Positions 1 to 10,151 are shown, numbered from the stretch's first letter. The stretch is 64,000 nt of DNA from Ignavibacteria bacterium RIFOXYC2_FULL_35_21 (GCA_001804705.1 MHAY01000001.1:1-64000), one strand, 5' to 3'. Translations and numbers: made by a program. Notes: generated by a model not told the origin, from the sequence alone.

Positions 1-243
1 CTAAATGTATAATGATTTTGAAAGAGGATCTAAATTTTCAACTAATTTTTGGAAATGACCTATTTTTCATTCCGACTGTAACATTTTGCATTTTTTTTTG
101 TTATTACTATAAGAAAAAAGGTTATTTCTAAAAAACTAATTAATATCTGGCGTGAAAAGCGTTTTTTATAGATTTATTTCATTATAAAAAACTAAATTTC
201 TAATTCTCAAATTAGTTTGATTAAATTTTTATTTGAGGCTGAC
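1..243. other. AT-rich non-coding stretch upstream of first gene
   Basis: No open frame or RNA gene is recognisable here. The stretch is very AT-rich, has a run of T residues near 90-100 and a short inverted repeat (CTAATT...AATTAG) around 198-213. It presumably carries the promoter of the downstream secreted-protein gene, but no convincing TAnnTTTG box could be placed. Confidence 0.4.
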
Positions 244-2292
244 ATGAAAAATCTATACTTCTTTCTTTGTTTGTTCATCTGTATATTCTCGATACATTAT
301 AATTTGTTTTCCCAATTGACAAACCGATGGGAAATTGCAGATACAACAGACATTTCTTACTCGAGTTTCTATTCTCAATCAGGGGGAAATTTGTCAGGAA
401 TTGATGAAAATGACTTCGTAGTTATGGGTGGAACCCACGATTTTAATTGGCAAAATAATCGTTATTTAATAAAAAGATTTACAGAAAAAGCCAGTAAAAA
501 TGAGATAATCTATTATGATACAACAAACGTTAATTTCAGATTCCTTTCCATATCACATCCTTCAAAAAATTTCATAGTGGTTGTTGGCGATTCAAATGAA
601 TATTTAGGCCATTATGGTAAGTATGAAAATTATAAAACCTTTGGAATGATAATGCGAACAACAGACAGGGGCGGTACCTGGGAGAAAAGAATTATTGACT
701 CCAATAACAGTTTCATGAGTGTTTCAATGTGCGATAGTTTAAATGGGATTATCCTTCAAAGTGACAAAGATAATTATTACAATCCAAAAGAAGTATTTAA
801 TGACAGTTTGTTGATAACGAATTACGGATGGATTACTGCTTATAAAATTCCCGTTCCTTCGGATGCTGGACGCGTTGTAAATTGCTGGTGCCTGTCTCCT
901 CAAAAGTTCTATTTGCAATGTCGTAGTCTTTCAGATGGAACTGAATTTATATACAACACAACTGATGGAGGAACAACATGGAATCAATCAGCCCACTTTG
1001 ATAAGGGCATAAATATTTACGATATAAAATTTCTAAATGATAAAAAAATATTTGTAGCTGTTAACAGGTGGGTAGGAGACTTTCGCAGTGCATATGAACC
1101 GGGTATATATAAAAGTGTTGATGGCGGTGAAACATGGCTTGAATGTAAAAATATATTCAGGGAAAGAGAAGAAGATGTATTCCGTTTATATAGCATTGAT
1201 TTTTTTGATGACCTGAATGGAATAGCTGTAGGAGCGGAAGGTAAAATATTAAGGACAAACGATGGGGGGGATACCTGGACAAAAGAATATTTACCTTTTG
1301 AATTACCCAAACCTTCAATTTATAATACGATAATTACTGTATTTTATCCAAAGAACGATTTTGCATTTATTCTTATGAGTAATGATTTTGCATTAAATTG
1401 TTATAATTATAAGATATTATCCAAACCAACATTTTACAGCATTTATAATCCGGGATATCTACCCTTGAATGATGTTAAATTATCTTGGACATCAATTAAA
1501 GGAGCTGGCAGATACCGGTTAAAAGTTGATACAATTAGAGTTGGTGGAAATACCGGTCAATATGATTTCGAGCATCCGTTAATTGATACTATATTAACTG
1601 ATACTACATTTATAATTAAAAATCTGGAATATAATACAATATATCACTCATGGGTTAAAGCAATCAATGATTCGATGGAAAGCGACTGGAGTGATGAAAA
1701 CAGTGGATTTTCTACTATTTCCTTTGAAGATGATTTATACTCACCGAATTTGATATATCCTGCATATGCTTCCAGGGTAGAAAATAATAAAGTAACTTTG
1801 CGGTGGAATAATGTACCGACGGCTGAGAGATACCTAATCCTAATAAATAATGATGAAAACAGCGATGTGACTAGTGAATTATTAACTGATACTACCATTA
1901 CAATCACAGATTTAGTCCCATCGGCATTTTATTATGTTATATTGAAAAGTCAAAGAGGTATTAATACTTCGTATGAGAGATGGTCCTATTTCAGAACCAG
2001 AGCTGTGCTGGGAGTTGAAGATGAATTAATATCAGAAGAAAATGACAGATTAAATATTTATCCGAATCCTTTTTCTAATAAAATAACGATTGCAGTCGAA
2101 GGCAATAATAAAACCGAGGCAATCATTTTATTTGATATTTTTGGAAGAACTATTCAAACTCTAAAGACCAAATTTCTTGAATCGGGCAAAACTTTCGACT
2201 TAGAACTTGCGACTGAAGGACTTCCTTCAGGTGTTTATTTTGTGCGTTTGCAAGGTTCTCACATTGCGAAAGTAGTGATAAAGGCTGAGTGA
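244..2292 (+). CDS. Secreted Asp-box/fibronectin III protein with T9SS sorting domain
   Basis: Start chosen at ATG 244 rather than the TTG at 217 because GAGG lies about 6 nt upstream and the protein then begins with a clean signal peptide (MKNLYFFLCLFICIF, cleavage near residue 25). The N-terminal ~380 residues contain at least four Asp-box-type motifs (TDRGGTW, TTDGGTTW, SVDGGETW, TNDGGDTW) of a BNR/YCF48-like beta-propeller. Two fibronectin III-like modules follow (roughly 395-490 and 505-590). The last ~75 residues (YPNPFSNKI ... GVYFVRLQG ... KVVIKAE) are a typical type A T9SS C-terminal sorting domain, so the protein is probably exported across the outer membrane and surface-anchored or released. 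Its ligand is unknown; Asp-boxes do not prove sialidase activity. Confidence 0.85.
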   Translation: MKNLYFFLCLFICIFSIHYNLFSQLTNRWEIADTTDISYSSFYSQSGGNLSGIDENDFVVMGGTHDFNWQNNRYLIKRFTEKASKNEIIYYDTTNVNFRFLSISHPSKNFIVVVGDSNEYLGHYGKYENYKTFGMIMRTTDRGGTWEKRIIDSNNSFMSVSMCDSLNGIILQSDKDNYYNPKEVFNDSLLITNYGWITAYKIPVPSDAGRVVNCWCLSPQKFYLQCRSLSDGTEFIYNTTDGGTTWNQSAHFDKGINIYDIKFLNDKKIFVAVNRWVGDFRSAYEPGIYKSVDGGETWLECKNIFREREEDVFRLYSIDFFDDLNGIAVGAEGKILRTNDGGDTWTKEYLPFELPKPSIYNTIITVFYPKNDFAFILMSNDFALNCYNYKILSKPTFYSIYNPGYLPLNDVKLSWTSIKGAGRYRLKVDTIRVGGNTGQYDFEHPLIDTILTDTTFIIKNLEYNTIYHSWVKAINDSMESDWSDENSGFSTISFEDDLYSPNLIYPAYASRVENNKVTLRWNNVPTAERYLILINNDENSDVTSELLTDTTITITDLVPSAFYYVILKSQRGINTSYERWSYFRTRAVLGVEDELISEENDRLNIYPNPFSNKITIAVEGNNKTEAIILFDIFGRTIQTLKTKFLESGKTFDLELATEGLPSGVYFVRLQGSHIAKVVIKAE

Positions 2293-2474
2293 GTCATTCA
2301 ATTTGAATTACGAATTATGAATTACGAATGAAATTTTCGTTGTGAACTTTTTGCAAATATTGTGTCTTTTGGGGTAAAAATCCGGTTATGTTTTTTCTGT
2401 TTCAGCTTTAATCAAAATAAACCCTCCCAAATACCGTTGTATTTTATAAAATTTTCAAATAAGAAATAAAATCA
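2293..2474. repeat. Intergenic direct repeats (AATTACGAATTA type)
   Basis: Contains GAATTACGAATTATGAATTACGA near 2305-2327 followed by AATGAAATTTTCGTTGTGAACTTT. The same arrangement (AATTACGAATTACGATTTACGAATTA then AATGAAATTTTT and GCGAACTTTGC) recurs at 34960-35010, and TAATTCG-type repeats lie at 14259-14282. This is a low-complexity dispersed intergenic repeat, not coding. Confidence 0.55.
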
Positions 2475-3764
2475 ATGAAATATATAAAAATCAGGATTAA
2501 AAAATTACTACTAAAGAGCGTACTAATACTTTTCGGTTTTGCAGTTGTTCTGCCTGTTTTTGCACAGAAGCTGTTAATACCTATGGACCTGTCGCAGACT
2601 GACCATTTAAAAGCTTATGGATTGGTTTATTGGATATTGAAGCAGGGACAGCCTGTTGACTGGCTGCTGAACTACCGCGGCGGCTCATTTATGACTGAAT
2701 ATAACGATTTGTATGCTTCGGAATGCAGGGTTCGTGGAGTTAGTTTCGAGCAGATTGATGGGGCACAAGCGGCAAGCATATATGCCGAAGTTCAAAGCGA
2801 AAATGTAAATATGGATGTCGTTAAACTTGAAAAGCCACCGAGAGTAGCAGTCTATGCACCTCCCGGCTCACAGCCCTGGGACGATGCCGTAAGGCTTGCA
2901 CTCGATTATGCCGAAATCGAGCATGACATTATCTGGGATGAAGAAGTGATGGGTGGAAAGCTCGATAAATACGACTGGCTCCACCTTCATCATGAAGACT
3001 TCACAGGACAGTACGGCAAGTTCTGGGCAAGCTATAACAGCGCCCCCTGGTATATAGAACAGGTTGCATTAAACGAAGGAATGGCTAAGAAACTTGGTTT
3101 TTCAAAAGTATCGGAATTGAAAAAAGCTGTAGTACGAAAAATAACGGAATTTGTAGCTAACGGGGGTTTTCTTTTTGCTATGTGCAGTGCTACCGATACT
3201 TACGACATAGCAATTGCGGCTATGAATATTGATATTTGCGGCTCCATGTTCGACGGCGACCCTGCAGACCCTGATGTAAACTCAAAATTGGATTTCTCAA
3301 ATACATTTGCTTTTGAGAATTTCAAGCTGATAATGGACCCTTACGTTTATGAATATTCGAATATTGACGTAACTGAACTGGCATTGAATAATCCCGATTA
3401 TGACTATTTCACACTTTTCGATTTTTCTGCGAAGTATGACCCTGTGCCGACGATGCTGACTCAGGACCATGCAAATGTCATTCATGGATTCATGGGACAG
3501 ACTACAGCATTCCACAAAGAATTCATCAAGAAAAATGTAACAATCCTTGGAGAACGGGATGGCTCAGATGAAGTAAGATACATTCATGGAAACATTGGCA
3601 GGGGCACTTTTACATGGTACGGAGGTCATGACCCCGAGGATTACCGGCATTTTGTTTATGACAAAGAAACAGATTTACATCTATTTAAAAACTCACCGGG
3701 ATACAGGCTCATTCTCAATAATATTCTGTTTCCTGCGGCAAAAAAGAAGAAACAAAAAACCTGA
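2475..3764 (+). CDS. Secreted conserved protein of the family often labelled 'asparagine synthetase B'
   Basis: A signal peptide (hydrophobic residues ~12-29, cleavage after VFAQ) is followed by LLIPMDLSQTDHLKAYG and WLLNYRGGSF, which are hallmarks of a Bacteroidota family commonly auto-annotated as asparagine synthetase B. I see none of the features of that enzyme: no N-terminal nucleophilic Cys2 glutaminase and no SGGxDS pyrophosphatase loop. The middle carries VAVYAPPGSQPWDDAVRLAL and HLHHEDFTGQYG, suggesting an alpha/beta, possibly glutamine-amidotransferase-like fold; this is only an impression. The protein is exported (periplasm or surface). No SD is obvious before ATG 2475. Molecular function unknown; the usual name should not be trusted. 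Confidence 0.75.
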   Translation: MKYIKIRIKKLLLKSVLILFGFAVVLPVFAQKLLIPMDLSQTDHLKAYGLVYWILKQGQPVDWLLNYRGGSFMTEYNDLYASECRVRGVSFEQIDGAQAASIYAEVQSENVNMDVVKLEKPPRVAVYAPPGSQPWDDAVRLALDYAEIEHDIIWDEEVMGGKLDKYDWLHLHHEDFTGQYGKFWASYNSAPWYIEQVALNEGMAKKLGFSKVSELKKAVVRKITEFVANGGFLFAMCSATDTYDIAIAAMNIDICGSMFDGDPADPDVNSKLDFSNTFAFENFKLIMDPYVYEYSNIDVTELALNNPDYDYFTLFDFSAKYDPVPTMLTQDHANVIHGFMGQTTAFHKEFIKKNVTILGERDGSDEVRYIHGNIGRGTFTWYGGHDPEDYRHFVYDKETDLHLFKNSPGYRLILNNILFPAAKKKKQKT

Positions 3765-3850
3765 TAATGAGTTGCATCAATATAAATATAAAATAAAAAT
3801 TATTGCATTTCGTTGGGTTTTTTTTGGTGTTGAAATTTCTCAATATTTAA

Positions 3851-4255
3851 ATGAAGAATATCATTAAAATACTTCTGATTGTTGCAATTAACTTTACGTT
3901 AATTAGCCATAGCATTCTTCCCCACCATCATCATAATGGTATAGCATGTTTTAAGGATAAATCTGAGAACACAAAACATCAGCACAATAATCACTCCGAA
4001 CAAAATCAAAATGATGAAAGAAATTGCAATTTGAAACAACTTGTAATTTTAACATCGGGCAAGGTCTTTTCTTCCGACAAATCGCAAATAAATAATAATC
4101 TTATTGAGCATGAAACAATATTCTTTAATAAGCAATATTTGATTCAATTAAATTCAATAGCCTCATATTTAAACTATATAAAAAACTGTAAAGAAATTCC
4201 TAAAAATCCTTTAATAAATTCAATAACTGATTTAAGAGCTCCACCTATATCATAA
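3851..4255 (+). CDS. Small exported His-rich protein upstream of CusBA (DUF6769-like)
   Basis: 134 residues with an N-terminal hydrophobic segment (IIKILLIVAINFTLI) directly followed by LPHHHHNGIACF and a further His/Asn-rich region (KHQHNNHSEQNQ). Short His-rich secreted proteins of this kind sit in front of CusB/CusA genes in Bacteroidota (DUF6769-type, recalled, not searched). The His cluster suggests periplasmic metal binding or delivery to the adjacent efflux pump. It is probably the first gene of the efflux operon, 73 nt ahead of the adaptor gene. No clear SD precedes the ATG. Confidence 0.6.
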   Translation: MKNIIKILLIVAINFTLISHSILPHHHHNGIACFKDKSENTKHQHNNHSEQNQNDERNCNLKQLVILTSGKVFSSDKSQINNNLIEHETIFFNKQYLIQLNSIASYLNYIKNCKEIPKNPLINSITDLRAPPIS

Positions 4256-4328
4256 TTGGTCTTAACCGAAGAACCAAACAACTCTAATTAAATATAAAAT
4301 TACATTGTAAAACTAATTTTGGAAAGAA

Positions 4329-5828
4329 ATGAAAAACTTAATTGTATTAGGTTTCATTTCGCTAATAATCCTTATATCATGCCAAAACAGTAATCATGAT
4401 ATAAGCGAGGCAGATAGCGAAAATGAACAATCTGAATTATCTTTTAAACATACTCTGTTTTCAGATAAACTTGAAATGTACCTTGAACATAAGCCGTTAA
4501 TAGTAAATGAGTATGCTTCATTTGTAATTCATTTTACACAGCTTGACGGAACATATAAACCATTAAAAGATGCAAAAGTTTCAATTAAGCTAACTATTAA
4601 TGGTAATAGTCAAATATTCCCTGCAACAAAAACTGATGTAGCGGGTATTTATACAGCAAAAGTAAAGTCTTATGGAATTGGAAAGGCAAGTATAATTTTC
4701 ATTGTCGAAAAAGATACTTTGAAAGATAGTTTTTTAATCGAAAATATTCAAATCTATAAAGATTTAAAATCAATAAAAATATCTGAAGATGAGACACCAA
4801 ACCAAATCAGTTACTTAAAAGAGCAGGCATGGAAGACAGACTTCAAAGTTGAATTAGTTCAAAAGATACTATTCACATCAATCATAAAAACGAGTGGACA
4901 AATACTTTCTGCACCAGGCGATGAAATAATAATTACAGCCACTGCATCTGGTCAGGTTAGATTTGTAAAAAACAATCTTTTGCAGGGCATATCTGTAGCA
5001 AAGGGAGCAAGACTATTCGAAATCGAAACTTCTGATTTAACTGATGGAAATTTGGAAACAAAATATAACGAAGCAAAGGCAAATAATGAGAAAGCAAAAG
5101 CCGACCTGCAAAGAGCTGATTTATTAGTCAAAGACAAAATAATTTCAGATAAAGATTACCTCGTTACTAAAAATGCTTATAAACAATCAGAAATCAATCT
5201 AAAAACCTATTCGAAAAATACCAGGAATGGTAAAAAGAATATATATTCTCAACTTGATGGATTCATTAAAAAAATATACATTCATAATGGCGACTATGTG
5301 AGTACAGGACAACAACTTGCTTCGATCTCAAAAAATAAAACACTTATATTACAGGCTGATTTATCCTCACAATTCTATTCAAAATTAAATAAGGTTATCG
5401 GTGCCAACTTCAAAACAATTGGAAACGATAATACATACGATATCAAAGATTTTAATGGAAAAATTGTTTCTTATGCGAAAAGTTCAGATGCGCTAACATT
5501 TTATACACCTATTTATTTTGAACTTACCAATAATGGTGAATTGGTTACAGGTTCATTTGCAGAAATATTTCTTAAAACTAAAGAAGAAACTCAACAGGTA
5601 GTTATTCCAATGACAGCACTGACGGAAGAATCAGGCAAATTTTTTGTTTATGTTCAAATTGGGGGTGAATCTTTTTTAAAAAAAGAAGTTGAATTAGGCG
5701 ATAATGATGGTATTAACATTGTTGTCTTACAAGGTTTATCCGAAGGTGAAAGAGTAGTTACACGCGGAGCAATCCAGGTTAAAATGGCAGCAGCATCAAC
5801 GGCAATCCCACATGGTCACGAGCATTAA
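4329..5828 (+). CDS. RND efflux periplasmic adaptor lipoprotein, CusB/HlyD family
   Basis: Membrane-fusion subunit expected to link the inner-membrane RND pump to a TolC-like channel. A lipobox (ILISC, Cys18) predicts inner-membrane lipid anchoring. Residues ~40-140 form an Ig-like domain (LIVNEYASFVIHF ... DVAGIYTAKV) seen in Bacteroidota CusB homologues. The barrel-sandwich and beta-barrel parts follow, with a short alpha-helical hairpin (~240-300) and a C-terminal membrane-proximal domain (VVLQGLSEGERVVTRGA). It ends in a His-containing tail (PHGHEH), consistent with metal handling. SD GGAAAG lies ahead of ATG 4329; the pump gene starts 11 nt downstream. Confidence 0.88.
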   Translation: MKNLIVLGFISLIILISCQNSNHDISEADSENEQSELSFKHTLFSDKLEMYLEHKPLIVNEYASFVIHFTQLDGTYKPLKDAKVSIKLTINGNSQIFPATKTDVAGIYTAKVKSYGIGKASIIFIVEKDTLKDSFLIENIQIYKDLKSIKISEDETPNQISYLKEQAWKTDFKVELVQKILFTSIIKTSGQILSAPGDEIIITATASGQVRFVKNNLLQGISVAKGARLFEIETSDLTDGNLETKYNEAKANNEKAKADLQRADLLVKDKIISDKDYLVTKNAYKQSEINLKTYSKNTRNGKKNIYSQLDGFIKKIYIHNGDYVSTGQQLASISKNKTLILQADLSSQFYSKLNKVIGANFKTIGNDNTYDIKDFNGKIVSYAKSSDALTFYTPIYFELTNNGELVTGSFAEIFLKTKEETQQVVIPMTALTEESGKFFVYVQIGGESFLKKEVELGDNDGINIVVLQGLSEGERVVTRGAIQVKMAAASTAIPHGHEH

Positions 5829-5839
5829 GGAGTTAAAAT

Positions 5840-8800
5840 ATGATAAACAAGATTATTAAAGGTTCTTTAAACAATAGATTATTAGTTCTATTTGCTGGTA
5901 TAATATTAATAATAGCCGGTGCGGTTTCTTCATGGAATATCGAAGTTGACGTTTTTCCCGACCTGTCTGCTCCAACTGTTGTTATTATGACCGAAGCACC
6001 AGGAATGGCTGCTGAAGAAGTTGAAAGACTTGTTACATTCCCTCTCGAGGCATCTGTCAATGGAGCAACTGATGTGAGAAGATTACGTTCATCTTCGACT
6101 TCCGGCTTTTCTGTAGTATGGGTTGAATTCAATTGGGGTACTGATATATATCGGGCAAGACAAATTGTAAATGAAAAAATTTCAAGTATTTCATCCAAAT
6201 TGCCTGAAGGAGTCGGCACGCCTACTCTTGGTCCACAATCCTCATTATTAGCAGAAGCCCTGATAATTGGACTTACTTCAGATACAACCGATATGATGGC
6301 ATTAAGAACGTTGGCAGATTGGACATTAAGAACAAGATTACTATCAATCGGCGGAGTTGCCCAGGTAACAGTGATTGGTGGAGAGATTGAAGAATACCAG
6401 ATATTGGTAAATCCACAGAAGATGAGGTTATTCAATGTTTCACTCAATGAAATTATGTCTGCAGTTGAAAAGATGAATGTCAATGCTTCAGGTGGTTCAA
6501 TTTATCAGTATGGTAATGAATTTATCATCAGAGCATTGTTGAGAACGAGCAACACTGCGGATTTGTCACAGGCTGTTATTAAGACTATTGAAGGACTGCC
6601 TGTTAAAATAGGTGATGTGGCGGATGTAAGGATTGGCGCAAAATTTCCAAAACTTGGTTTGGCTTCGGAAAAAGGAAAGCCTGCTGTATTATTAACTATA
6701 ACAAAGCAGCCAAATATAAATACGATTGAATTAACCAAAAAACTCATCCAGGAAGTCAATTTAATAAAAAAGGAATTGCCAAAGGATGTAAAAGTGTCAA
6801 CCGATATTTTCAGACAATCAACATTTATTGAATCTGCAATTAGCAATATCGAAAAAGCATTGTTCGAGGGTTCAATCTTCCTGATTATTATATTGTTTAT
6901 TTTTTTGAATAACTGGCGGTCTGCTTTTATTTCAATGTTGGCTGTACCCCTTTCACTGTTTGGTACAATTCTGGTTCTTAACTGGCTTGGATATACGCTT
7001 AATACAATGAGTCTTGGAGGTATGGCGATTGCTGTCGGTTCAATGGTTGATGACGCAATAATAGACGTTGAGAATGTTTATCGGCGATTGAAGGAACATT
7101 TCAGGAAACCACCGGAAGAAAGACATAACATAATTGAAGTTGTTTATTCAGGCTCAACAGAAATCCGCTCTTCAATTTTTAATGCAACTCTAATCATCAT
7201 TGTAACATTCATACCTCTCTTTTTCTTAAGTGGTATGGAGGGTAGATTATTGAAGCCGTTAGGCATTTCATTCATAGTTTCTCTTTTTTCTTCGATGTTA
7301 GTGGCAATCACTTTGACGCCAGTATTGTGCAGTCTGATGTTAAATTCGGAAAAAAAGCTTGGTAAACTTGAACAAGATACCTTCTTATTAAAATTTCTGA
7401 AAAAATTATACAGTTACTCTCTTAACAAGGTGATTATTAAAAGAAAGATAGCTTTAATATCAGCAGTTATTTTATTTTTGATTTCAATTGCCCTGCTCTT
7501 CACACTCGGAAGAAGTTTTCTGCCAACATTTAACGAAGGAGCTATGACCTTGTCCCTTGGGACAAAACCCGGTATATCCCTCGAAGAATCAAACAAGCTA
7601 TTTCTCATAGCAGAAAATGCGATTAAGGAGGTCCCTGAGGTAATCACAGTTGCTCGAAAAACGGGCAGGGCTGAATTAGATGAACATGCAATTGGTGTCA
7701 ATTCTTCTGAGATTGAAGCTCCCTATAAACTAACAAATCGAAGCCGTGAAGAAGTTTTTAATGATGTACGAAAAAAATTATCTATCATTAGTGGGATTAA
7801 CTTTGAAGTCGGACAGCCAATATCTCACAGAATAGACCATATGTTATCAGGCACAAGAGCAAATATTGCCATTAAAATATTCGGAAATGATTTGAATCAA
7901 ATGTTCGATGTGGCTAATAACATAAAAAACGAAATCATTGATGTAGAAGGACTAACTGATTTGAATGTTGAACAGCAAATTGAAAGACCTCAGCTTCAAA
8001 TAAAACCGAAAAGAGACATATTGGCAAGATTTGGAATTACAATGCCCGAATTCGCACGGTTCATTGACGTTGCATTATCAGGCAGAGTGGTATCAGAAGT
8101 TTATGAAGGTCAAAAAACCTTTAACATCAGGATTAAGTATGATGAAACAAATAGAGCAACCATTGATGACATTAGAAATATTCCTGTTGATACCAAATTT
8201 GGACTTAATTCAACGCCAATTCCTCATGAAAATACATCTTCCGGCTCAGGTAAAATTCCTTTGAGTTTAATAGCTGATGTGGTTTCGGCTTCAGGTCCCA
8301 ATACAATCAACCGGGAAAATATGCAAAGAAAAATTGTAGTTTCCGCGAACGTTGAGGGTAGAGATTTGAGTGGTGTTGTCAACGATATTAAGAAAAATAT
8401 CGAGAATAAAATTAAACTGCCCGAAGGTTTTAGAATTGATTATGGAGGGCAATTTGAAAGTGAGCAGGAAGCATCAAGAATCTTATCATGGGTTTCAATA
8501 GCTTCAATTTTAATTGTCTTTTTATTACTGTTCCAGGAATTCAGAAAAGTAAAAATTGCAGGAATAATAATGTTAAATCTTCCTCTCGCATTGATTGGAG
8601 GCGTTCTAACTGTTTTTCTTACAGTTGGTATTATCAGTATTCCAGTTATTATTGGATTTATTGCTTTATTCGGTATAGCCGCCAGAAATGGTATCCTGCT
8701 TGTATCGCACTATGAGGATTTGAAATCATCATCGGAGCCGGACTTAAAGAAAAGAGTTATACAAGGTTCTTTGGACAGGTTGAACCCGATTTTAATGACT

Positions 8801-8986
8801 GCACTGTGTTCTGCTCTCGGAATGCTGCCATTGGCACTTGGAAGCGATTTGCCGGGCAATGAGATACAAAGCCCCATGGCTAAGGTAATTCTGGGCGGCC
8901 TTTTAACAGCTACTGCCCTGAATCTTTTCTTTATTCCTGTTGTCTATTTCATATTGAATAAAAATAAAAGGAGTGAACATGTTTAA
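5840..8986 (+). CDS. Heavy-metal RND efflux pump, CusA/CzcA family
   Basis: Proton-driven inner-membrane exporter of metal ions, 1048 residues as usual for HME-RND proteins. Visible features: N-terminal TM1 (LLVLFAGIILIIAG), FPDLSAPTVVI, porter domain, TM2-6 block with GGMAIAVGSMVDDAIIDVEN (~395-412), second porter half, and TM8-12 with GIAARNGILLVSHYED. In Nies-type classification the TM4 motif reads AVGxxxDDAxxxVEN, closer to the monovalent (Cu/Ag, HME4) form than to the DFGxxxDGA form of Co/Zn/Cd pumps; specificity is therefore inferred, not proven. Start ATG 5840 follows AAGGAG at good spacing. It is translationally coupled to the TolC-like gene. Confidence 0.93.
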   Translation: MINKIIKGSLNNRLLVLFAGIILIIAGAVSSWNIEVDVFPDLSAPTVVIMTEAPGMAAEEVERLVTFPLEASVNGATDVRRLRSSSTSGFSVVWVEFNWGTDIYRARQIVNEKISSISSKLPEGVGTPTLGPQSSLLAEALIIGLTSDTTDMMALRTLADWTLRTRLLSIGGVAQVTVIGGEIEEYQILVNPQKMRLFNVSLNEIMSAVEKMNVNASGGSIYQYGNEFIIRALLRTSNTADLSQAVIKTIEGLPVKIGDVADVRIGAKFPKLGLASEKGKPAVLLTITKQPNINTIELTKKLIQEVNLIKKELPKDVKVSTDIFRQSTFIESAISNIEKALFEGSIFLIIILFIFLNNWRSAFISMLAVPLSLFGTILVLNWLGYTLNTMSLGGMAIAVGSMVDDAIIDVENVYRRLKEHFRKPPEERHNIIEVVYSGSTEIRSSIFNATLIIIVTFIPLFFLSGMEGRLLKPLGISFIVSLFSSMLVAITLTPVLCSLMLNSEKKLGKLEQDTFLLKFLKKLYSYSLNKVIIKRKIALISAVILFLISIALLFTLGRSFLPTFNEGAMTLSLGTKPGISLEESNKLFLIAENAIKEVPEVITVARKTGRAELDEHAIGVNSSEIEAPYKLTNRSREEVFNDVRKKLSIISGINFEVGQPISHRIDHMLSGTRANIAIKIFGNDLNQMFDVANNIKNEIIDVEGLTDLNVEQQIERPQLQIKPKRDILARFGITMPEFARFIDVALSGRVVSEVYEGQKTFNIRIKYDETNRATIDDIRNIPVDTKFGLNSTPIPHENTSSGSGKIPLSLIADVVSASGPNTINRENMQRKIVVSANVEGRDLSGVVNDIKKNIENKIKLPEGFRIDYGGQFESEQEASRILSWVSIASILIVFLLLFQEFRKVKIAGIIMLNLPLALIGGVLTVFLTVGIISIPVIIGFIALFGIAARNGILLVSHYEDLKSSSEPDLKKRVIQGSLDRLNPILMTALCSALGMLPLALGSDLPGNEIQSPMAKVILGGLLTATALNLFFIPVVYFILNKNKRSEHV

Positions 8987-10151
8987 ATTATTGGTATTAA
9001 CACTTTTTATAGTTTTCTTTATGAACTATGAATTATTTTGTCAAAACAATATAAAAAAATATATAGATTCAATCGAAGCAAATAACCTCGAATTAATTTC
9101 AGCCCGTAGGCAATTATCGGCAGACATTATTGGTTCAAAAATCGGGATTTATCCTGACGACCCCCAAATCGGGCTTGATTATTTCCCGGTTAACCAGGCA
9201 AGGCTTGAACTCAGAGCTACACAATCCTTTGATTTTCCTACTTCATATTTGTTCAAAAGCTGGTTGTCCGATTACAAGGGTGAAAAAGCCAAGAAATTAT
9301 ATCTATTGAAAAGAAGGGAAATCCTAAAAGATGCAAGAAACATTATTATTGAGATTATTTATTTGAATAAATTATTGGTCCTTTTAGATAATAGAAAGAA
9401 AAATGTCGATAATTTGAATTTGATTGCCCGAAAAAGAATTGATGCAGGTGATATAAATGCCATTGATAAAAATAAAATTAATTTAGAGTATATGCAGGCG
9501 ATGCTGGATTATCAACTTACCGAAGCTGATTATAAAAAAAGTCTCGTCAGGCTGAATTCTTTAAACGGCAATAAACCGTTAATTGTAACTGATACTGATT
9601 TTCCGGATATAGAATTACCCAATGAAGAAGATGAATTATTAAAAGAATATATAGCTAATGATATTTTGTTAAATATAGCTTCAATTGATACATTAATTTC
9701 AGAATCTCAAATTAGTTTTTCAAAAAGTTTAAATCTACCCGGGTTGCTGATTGGCTACCGAATGGATTTAATTGCAGACAAGCCTCAACATGGTTTGATA
9801 TTTGGTTTTTCGATTCCATTATGGCAAAATAAATTTGCGGTTGAATATTCTGAAGAGCAAAAGGAAGCAAATGTTTTGGCTTATAACAGTATAAATAATG
9901 AATCCGTTACTAATTTAAAAACTCTTTTTTCCCAATATCAATATTTTTCCAAAACCTTCAGTGATGCTATGAATATCAGTTCATCAACAAACAATATCAA
10001 CTTGCTGAACATGGCACTGAATTCGGGTGAAATTTCAATCACAGATTATTTAATTGAAACATCCAAGTATTATCAAATTAATCAGTCTTTATTAAAATTG
10101 GAGTTTAATATTACACAATTAAAATCATTAATGAAAAGTTATGAATTATAA
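8979..10151 (+). CDS. TolC-family outer-membrane efflux protein
   Basis: Outer-membrane channel of the tripartite RND system. ATG 8979 is preferred over GTG 8973 because AAAGGAG ends 5 nt before it; the start overlaps the pump gene by 8 nt. A signal peptide (FKLLVLTLFIVFFMNYELFCQ) is followed by two repeats of long amphipathic helices (for example LNLIARKRIDAGDINAIDKNK and the C-terminal LNMALNSGEISITDYLIET), the TolC/OEP pattern. At ~391 residues it is slightly short for the family, as for many Bacteroidota CusC homologues. Last gene of the efflux operon. Confidence 0.88.
   Translation: MFKLLVLTLFIVFFMNYELFCQNNIKKYIDSIEANNLELISARRQLSADIIGSKIGIYPDDPQIGLDYFPVNQARLELRATQSFDFPTSYLFKSWLSDYKGEKAKKLYLLKRREILKDARNIIIEIIYLNKLLVLLDNRKKNVDNLNLIARKRIDAGDINAIDKNKINLEYMQAMLDYQLTEADYKKSLVRLNSLNGNKPLIVTDTDFPDIELPNEEDELLKEYIANDILLNIASIDTLISESQISFSKSLNLPGLLIGYRMDLIADKPQHGLIFGFSIPLWQNKFAVEYSEEQKEANVLAYNSINNESVTNLKTLFSQYQYFSKTFSDAMNISSSTNNINLLNMALNSGEISITDYLIETSKYYQINQSLLKLEFNITQLKSLMKSYEL

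Noticed and set aside
3586-3867. 93-aa + strand ORF overlapping the end of the secreted 429-aa gene
   Set aside because: Out-of-frame shadow extending into AT-rich intergenic sequence and overlapping the next gene start.
5833-6483. 216-aa ORF on the minus strand inside the CusA gene
   Set aside because: Fully antisense to a clear 1048-aa RND pump gene; no SD or family features.
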